A stretch of 64,000 nt of DNA from Sporomusa malonica (GTDB taxonomy: Bacteria; Bacillota; Negativicutes; Sporomusales; Sporomusaceae): the NCBI RefSeq assembly GCF_041428715.1, contig NZ_CP155572.1; one strand, given 5' to 3'. Below the pieces are notes generated by a model, which made no database searches, was not told the origin of the DNA, and was given only the letters and a program-made list of their open reading frames with translations. Position 1 is the first letter of the stretch. Each line of letters begins with the position of its first letter. The position numbers and the translations under genes are program-made. Shown here piece after piece: positions 6,854 through 14,960 of this stretch.

Positions 6854-7744
6854 ATGATGTCTAAAAGTAAAATTGAATGGACAGATAAGGTTTGGAATCC
6901 GGTTACTGGCTGCAGTAAGATAAGCCCTGGTTGTGACAATTGTTATGCCGAGCGTATGAGCAAACGATTTGCTGAAACATGGGGATTATCGGCGGATAAC
7001 TATTTTGATGTTAAGTTTCATCCTGATAGATTACTAGATCCAATAAAGTGGAGAAAGCCAAGTAAAATTTTTGTCTGCAGTATGGCCGATTTATTTCACG
7101 ACAAAGTATTGTTTAAACAGATTGCTGATGTGTTCAAAATCATGGCTGATTGCCCGCAACATACATTCTTACTACTGACCAAGCGACCCGATTCGATGAA
7201 AGACTTCTTTGATTACGTAAAGCCAGTTGGTAGAGATTGGCCTTTGCCTAATGTGTGGTTAGGCGTAACAGCCGAGAACCAGGAACAGGCAGATAAGCGG
7301 ATACCGATACTTTTGCAGATACCGGCTGCTGTAAGGTTTGTGAGTGTGGAGCCGATGTTGGGGCCAGTTGACCTACAATACTATTTTGACGACTATGCTA
7401 TGAATGAGTTAATACACAGAAGCGTAACACTCGACTGGGTAATCTGTGGCGGCGAGAGTGGACCAAAAGCTCGGCCTATGCATCCTGAATGGGCTCGGAG
7501 TTTGCGAGATCAATGCCAGTCTGCGGGTGTTCCTTATTTCTTTAAACAATGGGGTGAGTGGCGCCCGCTTGAAGGTACGGGCGCATGTCATCCTACTCCG
7601 GTAAAATTTTGGTTTGACGAATGGGGAAAGTGGACTGATGGTATCAGTGGAATGGGGCAACACGTAGTAAGAATAGGTAAAAAGGCTGCCGGCAGCCTTT
7701 TGGATGGCCAGGAATGGAAGCAGTTTCCGGGGGAAGCCGTATGA
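6854..7744 (+). CDS. DUF5131 (phage Gp37/Gp68) Fe-S-type protein
   Basis: The start IEWTDKVWNPVTGCSKISPG, then CDNCYAER, is the signature of the Gp37/Gp68 family (DUF5131). The three Cys in C-x6-C-x2-C resemble a radical-SAM cluster loop. LTKRPDSM, WLGVTAENQEQADKRI, RFVSVEPMLGP and VICGGESGPKARPMH are further family blocks. About 296 residues, full length. The family's reaction is not established; it often sits near phage DNA-metabolism genes, and here it directly precedes the modification block. Two ATGs (6854, 6857) follow GGGGGCGGG closely. Confidence 0.85.
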   Translation: MMSKSKIEWTDKVWNPVTGCSKISPGCDNCYAERMSKRFAETWGLSADNYFDVKFHPDRLLDPIKWRKPSKIFVCSMADLFHDKVLFKQIADVFKIMADCPQHTFLLLTKRPDSMKDFFDYVKPVGRDWPLPNVWLGVTAENQEQADKRIPILLQIPAAVRFVSVEPMLGPVDLQYYFDDYAMNELIHRSVTLDWVICGGESGPKARPMHPEWARSLRDQCQSAGVPYFFKQWGEWRPLEGTGACHPTPVKFWFDEWGKWTDGISGMGQHVVRIGKKAAGSLLDGQEWKQFPGEAV

Positions 7745-7989
7745 GTCAAATAGGTGTATCTGTCAACGACATACATTCTGATCTTCGTTGTATTATTCTC
7801 CGGCTGCGCGGAGCAAACTGCGAATTATCTGAATTGGACAAAGACCGTATTGAACAAATCATCTGGAGAACTATTGGAGATATCGGTGGTGATACCATGA
7901 GCCGGGAACGATTTGAACAGCTGTATATGGCCGGGGTAAGAGGTAAACAATCGGTAGTTAAATATAAGCAAAAGAAAAGGGCGGGATGA
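7741..7989 (+). CDS. Hypothetical 82-aa protein
   Basis: Starts in an ATGA overlap with the DUF5131 stop, so it is translationally coupled. The 82 residues are helical and charged (LDKDRIEQIIWRTIGD) with a strongly basic end (KYKQKKRAG). The gene ends in GGGCGGGATGA, the recurrent junction sequence. Function unknown. Confidence 0.55.
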   Translation: MSQIGVSVNDIHSDLRCIILRLRGANCELSELDKDRIEQIIWRTIGDIGGDTMSRERFEQLYMAGVRGKQSVVKYKQKKRAG

Positions 7990-7992
7990 GCT

Positions 7993-10503
7993 ATGGCGCC
8001 TATTGCTTACCATGATTTTTTATTAAGCAAAATTGCTTTGGCTACAGATGCTGGATTTGAAATATCGCCAGATGAAGTTAATCCGATTGCCAAGCCACAT
8101 CAACGGGATTCAATTGTATGGGCCATTAAGGGCGGGAAACGAGCATTGTTTCAGTCGTTCGGGTTGGGCAAGTCTCTGCAGCAACTGGAATGGTGCAGAC
8201 TGGTTATAAAGCATAAAGGCGGGAAGGCTTTAATTGTTTTGCCGCTGGGAGTCAAACAAGAATTCACCAGGGATGCAGTTGAACTGCTTGGTATGGAAAA
8301 ACCGGAATACTGCCGCAACATGGCCGAAGTATATGCGGCAGCCAGTAGTATCATCATCACCAACTATGAGCGTGTTAGAGACGGCGATATAGATCCGACA
8401 TACTTTATAGCTGCTAGTCTGGATGAAGCCTCTTGCCTTCGTGGCTATGGAAGTAAAACCTATCAGACATTCCTTGATAAGTTTCAAGGGGTACCTTACA
8501 AGTTAGTTTGTACGGCGACACCATCTCCCAACCGGTATAAAGAGCTTATCCATTACGCTGGGTACCTGGAAATCATGGACACCGGCCAGGCTCTGACGCG
8601 ATTCTTCCAGCGTGATAGCACTAAAGCCAATAACCTCACCTTATATCCACACAAAGAGAATGAATTCTGGTTATGGCTATCAAGTTGGGCATTATTTATT
8701 ACTAAACCGTCTGATCTTGGCTATGATGATACCGGATATGAATTACCACCAATACAAATCAATTACCATATTGTAGAAGTCAATCAGGATGATGCCGGCT
8801 GTGATAAAGATGGACAAGTCAAACTGATCCGCGATGCAGCTCTCTCCCTGGCTGATGCGGCACGAGAAAAGCGCGACAGTATTACGGACCGGGTTGCCAA
8901 AATGAAAGAGATTGTTGATGCTAATCCGGATGATAGCTTTATCCTGTGGCATGACCTAGAGTCAGAACGACATGCAATCAAGCAGGCTATGCCTGACGTT
9001 GTCGATATCTACGGCAGTCAGGACTATGATGTCAGAGAACAGCGCGTAATTGATTTTTCTAACGGCAAAATAAAGAAATTCGCCACTAAGAAAGAATTGA
9101 GCGGCCAGGGTTGCAACTTCCAAAAGCACTGCCATAGAGCTATCTACCTTGGTATTGATTATGAAGCAAACGACTTTTTGCAATCGATTCATCGCATATA
9201 TCGCTTTCTTCAGACTGAGCAAGTCATCATTGATATTATCTACACTGAGTCGGAGCAACAGATTCTTAAGGTGCTACTTGAAAAATGGAAGCAACATAAT
9301 TACATGACTGAAAAAATGACCGGAATTATCAAGAAGTATGGGCTTCACAGCACTTCGCTGGCAGATAAAATGGCCAGGAGTATGGGGGTTGAGCGAGTGG
9401 AAGTTAAAGGCAAGAATTATACCATTGTTAACAACGATTGCATTATAGAGACTGCACAGATGCCGGAAAACAGCATTGACCTGATCGTAACATCAATCCC
9501 TTTTAGCAACCATTATGAGTACACGCCGAGCTATAACGACTTCGGCCATAACCAGGATACCGAACGATTCTTTGAGCAGATGGACTTTCTAGCACCAAAC
9601 CTTCACCGGATACTAAAACCCGGCCGGGTGTATGCCTGCCATGTAAAAGACCGGGTACTTTTCGGAAATGCCACTGGTACCGGAATGCCGACCATGGAGC
9701 CCTTTCACATGCTGACAACCGCACATTACATGAAACACGGCTTTCAATACTTCGGCATGATAACGGTAGTTACTGATGTTGTTCGAGAAAATAACCAGAC
9801 CTATCGGTTAGGGTGGTCAGAGCAATGCAAAGACGGTACCAAGATGGGCGTAGGCTGCCCTGAATATATTCTTTTGTTCCGTAAGCTGCCGACTGATACC
9901 AGCCATGCCTATGCAGATACTCCGGTTCGTAAAACCAAGCAAGAGTACACCCGGGCGCAATGGCAGATCGATGCACACGGTTACTGGCGGTCCAGCGGTA
10001 ACAGGCTGCTTACTAAAACCGAGTTAGCAACCATACCGGTAGAGAACTTACAAGCCGTATATCGGAAATACTCAAGGGAAAACGTCTACGACTATGCTGA
10101 GCACGTAAAGTTAGCCAAGCAACTGGACGAAAACGGCAAGCTGCCGGCGTCCTTTATGGTAGTTGCTCCAGGATCCTGGACAGATGAAGTGTGGGATGAT
10201 ATTAACCGGATGCGGACGCTCAACACTTCCCAAAGCCAGAAACGCAAGCAAATGCATGTATGTCCTTTACAGTTTGATATTGTCGAACGGCTTATAAACA
10301 GGTATAGCAATCCCGGTGATGTGGTGTTTGACCCGTTCGGCGGACTAATGACGGTGCCGCTGACAGCTGTAAAGATGGGGCGGCAAGGATATGGCATAGA
10401 GCTTAACACGGATTATTTCCGTGATGGACTTGGGTACCTGAAAACAGCGGAAGCGCAACGAGAGGCGCCGACACTATTTGATTTTATTGAGGAAGGTGCA
10501 TAA
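7993..10503 (+). CDS. SF2 helicase / DNA amino-methyltransferase fusion
   Basis: Residues about 30-440 form an SNF2/DEAD-like helicase: PHQRDS (35-40), a degenerate P-loop FGLGKS (56-61), DEAS box (144-147), TATP motif III (174-177), SGQGCN (370-375) and a motif VI-like QSIHRIYR (397-404). Residues about 470-825 form a permuted (beta-class) DNA methyltransferase. Its catalytic motif IV, TSIPF (500-504), comes first, and its SAM-binding motif DPFGG (780-784) with GIELN lies near the C-terminus. Such enzymes methylate adenine N6 or cytosine N4. The helicase could drive translocation for processive or site-selective methylation. No nuclease domain is visible, so it is modification-only. Length is usual for phage helicase/methylase fusions. 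It sits between DUF5131 and a cytosine-5 methyltransferase. Confidence 0.85.
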   Translation: MAPIAYHDFLLSKIALATDAGFEISPDEVNPIAKPHQRDSIVWAIKGGKRALFQSFGLGKSLQQLEWCRLVIKHKGGKALIVLPLGVKQEFTRDAVELLGMEKPEYCRNMAEVYAAASSIIITNYERVRDGDIDPTYFIAASLDEASCLRGYGSKTYQTFLDKFQGVPYKLVCTATPSPNRYKELIHYAGYLEIMDTGQALTRFFQRDSTKANNLTLYPHKENEFWLWLSSWALFITKPSDLGYDDTGYELPPIQINYHIVEVNQDDAGCDKDGQVKLIRDAALSLADAAREKRDSITDRVAKMKEIVDANPDDSFILWHDLESERHAIKQAMPDVVDIYGSQDYDVREQRVIDFSNGKIKKFATKKELSGQGCNFQKHCHRAIYLGIDYEANDFLQSIHRIYRFLQTEQVIIDIIYTESEQQILKVLLEKWKQHNYMTEKMTGIIKKYGLHSTSLADKMARSMGVERVEVKGKNYTIVNNDCIIETAQMPENSIDLIVTSIPFSNHYEYTPSYNDFGHNQDTERFFEQMDFLAPNLHRILKPGRVYACHVKDRVLFGNATGTGMPTMEPFHMLTTAHYMKHGFQYFGMITVVTDVVRENNQTYRLGWSEQCKDGTKMGVGCPEYILLFRKLPTDTSHAYADTPVRKTKQEYTRAQWQIDAHGYWRSSGNRLLTKTELATIPVENLQAVYRKYSRENVYDYAEHVKLAKQLDENGKLPASFMVVAPGSWTDEVWDDINRMRTLNTSQSQKRKQMHVCPLQFDIVERLINRYSNPGDVVFDPFGGLMTVPLTAVKMGRQGYGIELNTDYFRDGLGYLKTAEAQREAPTLFDFIEEGA

Positions 10504-10505
10504 CC

Positions 10506-10667
10506 ATGTGCCAAGATTATAAAGCCGGCAAGTGTGAAGGCGAAGAGTGCCCATATGATAAATTACAGCGATGCTGCAAGGACTGTCAATCAAACGATGC
10601 GTGCAAGATGGCATGTGAATGTGTAATGCTGATTGGGGCGGGGGATTCGGCTCTATCTATGGTGTGA
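10506..10667 (+). CDS. Cys-rich 53-aa protein
   Basis: The product has 53 residues with nine cysteines (C-x4-C pairs early, then CC-x2-C, C-x3-C-x-C), suggesting one or two zinc sites. The ATG is five bases after the helicase-methylase stop. The 3' part carries GGGGCGGGGG, and the end abuts the cytosine methyltransferase. Part of the recurrent small Cys-rich family in this prophage; no function assigned. Confidence 0.55.
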   Translation: MCQDYKAGKCEGEECPYDKLQRCCKDCQSNDACKMACECVMLIGAGDSALSMV

Positions 10668-10680
10668 GTGGGGTGATAAG

Positions 10681-12345
10681 GTGAGGCCAAAGATAATATC
10701 TTTATTTCGAGAAATTATAGTTGATAACTTCGCTGGCGGTGGTGGCGCAAGTACTGGAATTAGTTTAGCTATAGGCCGGAGCGTTGACGTAGCCGTCAAT
10801 CATGATCTTGCGGCAATAGCAATGCACAAGGTTAACCATCCAGATACAGAACACTATTGCGAGTCAGTTTGGGATATTGATCCACTACAGGTAACAGGCG
10901 GCCGGCCTGTTGCACTTTGCTGGTTTAGCCCAGACTGTAAACATTTTTCAAAGGCCAAGGGAGGCAAGCCGGTTGAAAAACATATAAGAGGCCTTGCATG
11001 GGTAGCGGTAAGGTGGGCGGCTGTAGTAAAGCCCCGGGTAATCATGTTGGAAAACGTGGAAGAGTTTAAGACATGGGGACCACTCATGAAAGATGGCATG
11101 CCGGATCCTGATAAAAAGGGAAAGACTTTTCAAGCATTCATTAACGCATTAAAGCGGCAGGGATATCATGTTGACTGGCGAGAGTTAAAGGCTTGTGATT
11201 ATGGAGCTCCGACAATACGTAAAAGGTTTTTCCTTGTTGCAAGACGCGATGATAGTCCGATTGTATGGCCAAAGCCTACTCACGGAGACCCGAACAGCGT
11301 GGAAGTAAAATCCGGCAAACTGAAGCCGTGGCGTACAGCGGCAGAGATAATTGATTGGTCGTTACCGTGCCCGTCCATATTTGAGCGGAAAAGGCCGCTT
11401 GCTGAAAACACTATGCGGAGGATTGCCCGAGGGATTCAGAAGTTTGTTATCGATAATTCAGAACCGTTTATTATCAAGGTAAACCATCACGGGGCAGATT
11501 TTCGCGGACAGAAAACCAATGAACCATTACAGACCATTACGGCAAAGAATGGCTGGGGAATTGTAACACCTTTTGTAGCACAGATAGGCCAAACTGGTTT
11601 TAGTGGTGATCGTAAGCAATACCCGGTAGAGCAACCATTGACCACGGTAACAACCAAGGCAGAGCATTTGCTCGTAGCACCTACCCTAATACAGTATCAT
11701 GGCGAACAATCGGGCGCAGAAGTAAGAGGCCAAGAGTTACAAAAGCCTTTAATGGTTGTCGATGCTTCACCGAGATATGCACTTGTAGCAAGTTTCCTAG
11801 CAAAACATTACGGCGGTAATTACACTGGACCAGGAGCGAGTCTAGATGAACCGTTACCAACAGTGACAGCCGTAGACCATAACGCACTGGTTACAAGTCA
11901 CTTGGTCAAGATGAAAGGCACTAACATTGGTCAAGAGATTACTGAACCAATCCAAACAATTACTGCTGGTGGGCTACACTTTGGCGAAGTCAGAGCGTTT
12001 TTATTAAAGTACTACGGTGCTGGAACTGGTCAGAATCTGACAGAGCCGCTACATACTGTGACTAGCAAAGATACTTTTGGCCTGATAACTATTCACGGCC
12101 AGGATTATCAAATAGTAGATATCGGCATGAGGATGCTTGAACCACATGAGTTGTTTGCTGCACAAGGGTTTCCGGCAGAGTACATTATTGACCGTGATTG
12201 TAATGGTAAGTATTATCCTAAGTCGGCACAGGTTGCGAGATGCGGTAATGCAGTACCACCTCCATTCGCGGAACATCTTGTTAGGGCGAATTTACCGGAG
12301 ATTTGTGAAGGTGCGTGGGAGACAAGTCACGCAATGTCACGCTAA
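10681..12345 (+). CDS. DNA (cytosine-5-)-methyltransferase with repeat-rich insert
   Basis: All core motifs are present. Motif I is VDNFAGGGGASTGI. The catalytic Cys is in FSPDCKHFS (in place of the usual PPCQ-x-FS). Motif VI is MLENVEE, motif VIII is RKRFFLVARR, and motif X is GNAVPPPFAEHL near the end. The target-recognition part (roughly residues 260-480) holds six degenerate repeats of the type EPLQTITAKNGWGIV, each about 30-50 residues apart. The enzyme should methylate C5 of cytosine in a sequence set by this insert, probably protecting phage DNA from host restriction. GTG at 10681 was chosen (GGGGTGATAAG upstream); 554 residues. No cognate endonuclease is nearby. Confidence 0.9.
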   Translation: MRPKIISLFREIIVDNFAGGGGASTGISLAIGRSVDVAVNHDLAAIAMHKVNHPDTEHYCESVWDIDPLQVTGGRPVALCWFSPDCKHFSKAKGGKPVEKHIRGLAWVAVRWAAVVKPRVIMLENVEEFKTWGPLMKDGMPDPDKKGKTFQAFINALKRQGYHVDWRELKACDYGAPTIRKRFFLVARRDDSPIVWPKPTHGDPNSVEVKSGKLKPWRTAAEIIDWSLPCPSIFERKRPLAENTMRRIARGIQKFVIDNSEPFIIKVNHHGADFRGQKTNEPLQTITAKNGWGIVTPFVAQIGQTGFSGDRKQYPVEQPLTTVTTKAEHLLVAPTLIQYHGEQSGAEVRGQELQKPLMVVDASPRYALVASFLAKHYGGNYTGPGASLDEPLPTVTAVDHNALVTSHLVKMKGTNIGQEITEPIQTITAGGLHFGEVRAFLLKYYGAGTGQNLTEPLHTVTSKDTFGLITIHGQDYQIVDIGMRMLEPHELFAAQGFPAEYIIDRDCNGKYYPKSAQVARCGNAVPPPFAEHLVRANLPEICEGAWETSHAMSR

Positions 12346-12353
12346 TGTCACGC
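12326..12353. repeat. GTCACGC iteron cluster 1
   Basis: Three exact GTCACGC copies start at 12326, 12336 and 12347, spaced 10 and 11 bp, about one helical turn. They straddle the end of the methyltransferase gene just upstream of the replisome organiser gene. With the matching cluster inside that gene they look like binding sites for the initiator, for replication or for autoregulation. Confidence 0.65.
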
Positions 12354-12394
12354 CAGATAATTATAAAGAAAGATGCCTGTAGGGCGGTGAGTTC

Positions 12395-13318
12395 ATGAAA
12401 TGGTTTCGCTTATACTCAGAAATTAAAGATGATCCCAAAATGTTGGCACTCACAGACCATCAATTTAGGATTTGGATAAACCTGTTGGCGATGGCGTCAG
12501 ATATGCCGCCTGACAGTCGGGGTACTATCCCCAGGTTCCCATTTCGGGGGCTGGCAACATCATTACATACGACAGAAGATCAATTAAAAGAAGCATTAGA
12601 CCTATTTGCGTCAGAGGAGTTTAATCTAATTCAGCGGCAAGATGATGGGTCTATTTTTGTAACCAAATTCCTTGATCGTCAATATGAAAAAGCGTCTGAT
12701 ACCCCAGATGCCACACGCGAACGCAAAAGAAAACAACGGTCACGCGAACAAAATAACCCTGTCACATCAAGTCACGCCGATGTCACGCCAAGTCACGCCC
12801 TATATACAGATACAGATACAGATACAGAGAATATAAAAGATGATGATGATAATAGCGCGGGCGCACGCGAGGTTTTTAGTTTGTACCAAAACGAAGTTGG
12901 CATAGTGAGCAGTACAGTAGCCCAGTTTATAGCCGATGCTGTAGATACATATTCTCCCGAATGGGTTAAGGCCGCTATCTGTGAGGCAGTAAAACATAAT
13001 GCTCGGAACTGGTCGTATATTGATGCTTGCTTAAAAAACTGGAAAGTACACGGCTTTGGAGTAAGAAAGCCGGACAAGCAGTCAACTAAGCAATCGGCAG
13101 ACTCGGTAAATATTGGACCACCTAACGCTGATCAGGCATGGCTTGAGGTATCTAGCCAAATTGAAGAGTCAAAGCGTGACCCTACCAAGCGCCTAAAGTG
13201 GTCTCATAACAAAATTGATAATGCAGTCAAACTAGTTAGCTTGCGCGTTCTACTGGGACAATTCAGCATAGAGGACAAGAAAGATCAGTTTATAAAAGCC
13301 TATCAAGGTGGTGGATAG
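12395..13318 (+). CDS. Replisome organiser / DnaD-like replication initiator
   Basis: The N-terminus, KWFRLYSEIKDDPKMLALTD then FRIWINLLAMA, is the phage replisome-organiser winged-helix domain (residues about 1-105). A polar linker contains the repeat YTDTDTDTEN. Residues about 155-215 (VFSLYQNEVGIVSSTVAQFI, then WVKAAICEAVKHNARNWSYI) are a DnaD C-terminal domain ending in an LKNW-type motif. Such proteins bind the phage origin and recruit the helicase loader or helicase. GTCACGC iterons lie inside the gene at 12739-12798, as for other phage initiators that carry their own origin. Start ATG after GGCGGTGAG. 307 residues. Confidence 0.88.
   Translation: MKWFRLYSEIKDDPKMLALTDHQFRIWINLLAMASDMPPDSRGTIPRFPFRGLATSLHTTEDQLKEALDLFASEEFNLIQRQDDGSIFVTKFLDRQYEKASDTPDATRERKRKQRSREQNNPVTSSHADVTPSHALYTDTDTDTENIKDDDDNSAGAREVFSLYQNEVGIVSSTVAQFIADAVDTYSPEWVKAAICEAVKHNARNWSYIDACLKNWKVHGFGVRKPDKQSTKQSADSVNIGPPNADQAWLEVSSQIEESKRDPTKRLKWSHNKIDNAVKLVSLRVLLGQFSIEDKKDQFIKAYQGGG
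12739..12860. repeat. Candidate replication origin: GTCACGC iterons plus AT-rich tract
   Basis: GTCACGC starts at 12739, 12771, 12782 and 12792, with a variant GTCACAT at 12761: spacings 22, 10, 11 and 10 bp, all close to whole helical turns. They are followed by four CAGATA-type hexamer repeats and an AT-rich stretch (12825-12855). Iterons next to an AT-rich unwinding region inside the initiator gene is the lambda-type origin plan. Assignment as origin is inference. Confidence 0.65.
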
Positions 13319-13319
13319 A

Positions 13320-13676
13320 ATGGAAGTCCAAGTCAACCTTCCGGAAAACGTGGATGCTGTAGAGTTAAAGCGATATGTGGCGGCAGTTTATAGCTATGCA
13401 AGGCAACTCTTTCCCCATGTCAGCAATGAGCTTATCCAGCGCAACTATAATGAGTTTGCGTATCTGTATGAATCGCATATGACTTGCGCGGCATGTATGT
13501 CAATTGAGTTGTGTCCAGAGCTTTTAGACACTGGCGGCTATACCTCGGTAGGTGAGTTTGATCCGGCAGGCAATTTGCGAATAGGGATGGCAGCATGTCA
13601 ACGCAACAGGGATGGCGTTAAACCAAAGGTCTGGAAGAAACGTTTTTCGGTAGTGTCGGGCGAGAAAGCCGGATAA
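13320..13676 (+). CDS. Small zinc protein resembling a helicase-loader N-domain
   Basis: ATG at 13320 (AAGGTGGTGG upstream) gives 118 residues. A helical first half is followed by C-x2-C-x5-C (TCAACMSIELC), a GGY turn, and a distal Cys (AACQRNRD). This spacing recalls the N-terminal zinc module of DnaI-type helicase loaders. The AAA+ ATPase domain expected of a loader is absent. Its place directly after the DnaD-like initiator, where loaders usually sit, supports a replication role. The resemblance is by eye only. Confidence 0.5.
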   Translation: MEVQVNLPENVDAVELKRYVAAVYSYARQLFPHVSNELIQRNYNEFAYLYESHMTCAACMSIELCPELLDTGGYTSVGEFDPAGNLRIGMAACQRNRDGVKPKVWKKRFSVVSGEKAG

Positions 13677-13709
13677 GAATCTTTAAAAAAATATGGGGCG
13701 GGTAGAACT

Positions 13710-14021
13710 ATGAAACCAGTATATATAGCACATCCATTGCGCGGCAATGTCGATAAGAATATCGAAAGCATCACGGCCATATGCGAAGAAATTCATGAAC
13801 AAGGTGAGGTCATACCGTTTAGCCCAATCCATGCATTTGGCTTTGTCAATCCTGTTGGTGACCAGACATTAGTCATGAAATATTGTCTGATGTTGTTATT
13901 AAAAGCTGAAGAACTTTGGGTATACGGAGATTGGCAACAGTCCGAAGGGTGCTGCATTGAGGTTGGGTATGCAAGGAGCGCTGGTATTCCAATCAAATTT
14001 ATGGGCGGGATGATGTCATGA
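13710..14021 (+). CDS. DUF4406 / nucleoside deoxyribosyltransferase-like protein
   Basis: The start VYIAHPLRGNVDKNIESI, the central ELWVYGDWQQSEGC and the closing EVGYARSAGIPI match DUF4406 proteins. These share the Rossmann-like fold of nucleoside 2-deoxyribosyltransferases; the S-x-G-x3-E pattern carries the family's catalytic Glu. The natural substrate is unknown; nucleotide salvage or modified-base metabolism is plausible near DNA-modification genes. It overlaps the SSB start by 4 bp (ATGA). Confidence 0.75.
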   Translation: MKPVYIAHPLRGNVDKNIESITAICEEIHEQGEVIPFSPIHAFGFVNPVGDQTLVMKYCLMLLLKAEELWVYGDWQQSEGCCIEVGYARSAGIPIKFMGGMMS

Positions 14022-14410
14022 ACAAAGTAATTCTAGTTGGCCGCTTGGCTCAAGATCCGGAAGTAAGGTATACCCAAAGTGGTAAGGCAGTAGCCTCCTT
14101 CACGCTGGCTGTTAATCGCTTCGGTGGGCAGGGTCAAAACAGCGCGGACTTTATACCTATTGTTGCGTGGGAAAAACTGGCTGAAGTATGCGGCAATAAC
14201 TTAACTAAGGGGCAGCGGGTACTCATCGAGGGGCGCTTACAAATTCGGTCATACGAGGCAAACGATGGTCAAAAGCGTAGAATTGCGGAAGTAGTAGCTC
14301 AGACCGTTGAATTCCTTGAAAAGAAACAACAGCCTAGTGGCGATAATGAGAATATTGACGTTAATTCATTTGGCAAAGATGTATTCCCTGATGAGGAAAT
14401 TCCGTTTTGA
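14018..14410 (+). CDS. ssb: Single-stranded DNA-binding protein
   Basis: The OB-fold is clear: MNKVILVGRLAQDPEVRYTQ, then VASFTLAVNRF, IPIVAWEKLAEVCGNNLTKG, and VLIEGRLQIRSYEANDG (residues 1-107). The acidic tail ends DEEIPF, the tip that contacts replication and repair partners. It coats single-stranded DNA during phage replication. 130 residues, slightly short in the linker. Beyond its TGA the frame stays open for 29 very basic codons (see findings). Confidence 0.95.
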   Translation: MNKVILVGRLAQDPEVRYTQSGKAVASFTLAVNRFGGQGQNSADFIPIVAWEKLAEVCGNNLTKGQRVLIEGRLQIRSYEANDGQKRRIAEVVAQTVEFLEKKQQPSGDNENIDVNSFGKDVFPDEEIPF

Positions 14411-14522
14411 AAGTCTAAAAACGTCGGCAGTTCGTCGACTCAAACCGGCAGTAACCGCCGGAAACGGGCGGCGGCTAAAGCACGGCAACGAAGTAAGAAA
14501 CGTTAGAGAAGGGGCGGGGGAA

Positions 14523-14825
14523 ATGGCAGTAAAAACAAGGGTAACGGCTCGTAAGTCTGAGGGTGTTAAATGTGTTGAGGTTGGTGCTGGCGCCGGAATA
14601 GTTATAGATCCATCCACCGTTGAAAGAGCGGGGCAGAGCAAGCATGGCAGCTACAAGATTATAAAGCCGAGCAGTGAAGAGTTTGCGCTCATGTGGAATT
14701 CAATGCCTAACGCTGATCGGTTACACGATGTAAAATGCCCGTTAAAAAATAAGAAGCCCGGGTATGACTTTGAAAACCTATCAGGACAGCCAAGTCGGCG
14801 CAAGAAACTTAAGGAGGTTGGGTAA
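14523..14825 (+). CDS. Hypothetical 100-aa basic protein
   Basis: The ATG at 14523 follows GGGGCGGGGGAA; 100 residues. The first half is strand-rich with a Gly-rich turn (VGAGAGIVIDPSTVE), the second half basic. The 112 bp between it and ssb contain only the in-frame basic extension of SSB. The stop overlaps the next ATG. No family recognised. Confidence 0.5.
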   Translation: MAVKTRVTARKSEGVKCVEVGAGAGIVIDPSTVERAGQSKHGSYKIIKPSSEEFALMWNSMPNADRLHDVKCPLKNKKPGYDFENLSGQPSRRKKLKEVG

Positions 14826-14960
14826 ATGTGCATTATGCCAGGTATCAGTTGTATTTATAAGGCGGCGGGCGGGGAGTGTACTGGCAAGCCTCAACCTATC
14901 ACGGTACCATGTCTTGGTGTGGTTTGCGATAACGTGAAGCAGCAAAAGGTGGCGGGATAG
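14826..14960 (+). CDS. Cys-rich 44-aa protein
   Basis: The ATG follows the previous TAA directly. The 44 residues contain five Cys in a pattern close to the 16460 gene (C, C, then GGEC and PCLG), suggesting a shared mini-domain. The gene ends GGTGGCGGGATAG right before the next ATG. Function unknown. Confidence 0.5.
   Translation: MCIMPGISCIYKAAGGECTGKPQPITVPCLGVVCDNVKQQKVAG

Noticed and set aside
7993..12345. A restriction-modification system
   Set aside because: Both methyltransferases are clear but no endonuclease domain or gene is found beside them.
12801..12826. Tandem CAGATA hexamers as a CRISPR or satellite locus
   Set aside because: Only four short copies inside the initiator gene, no spacers, translated as YTDTDTDTEN; part of the proposed origin instead.
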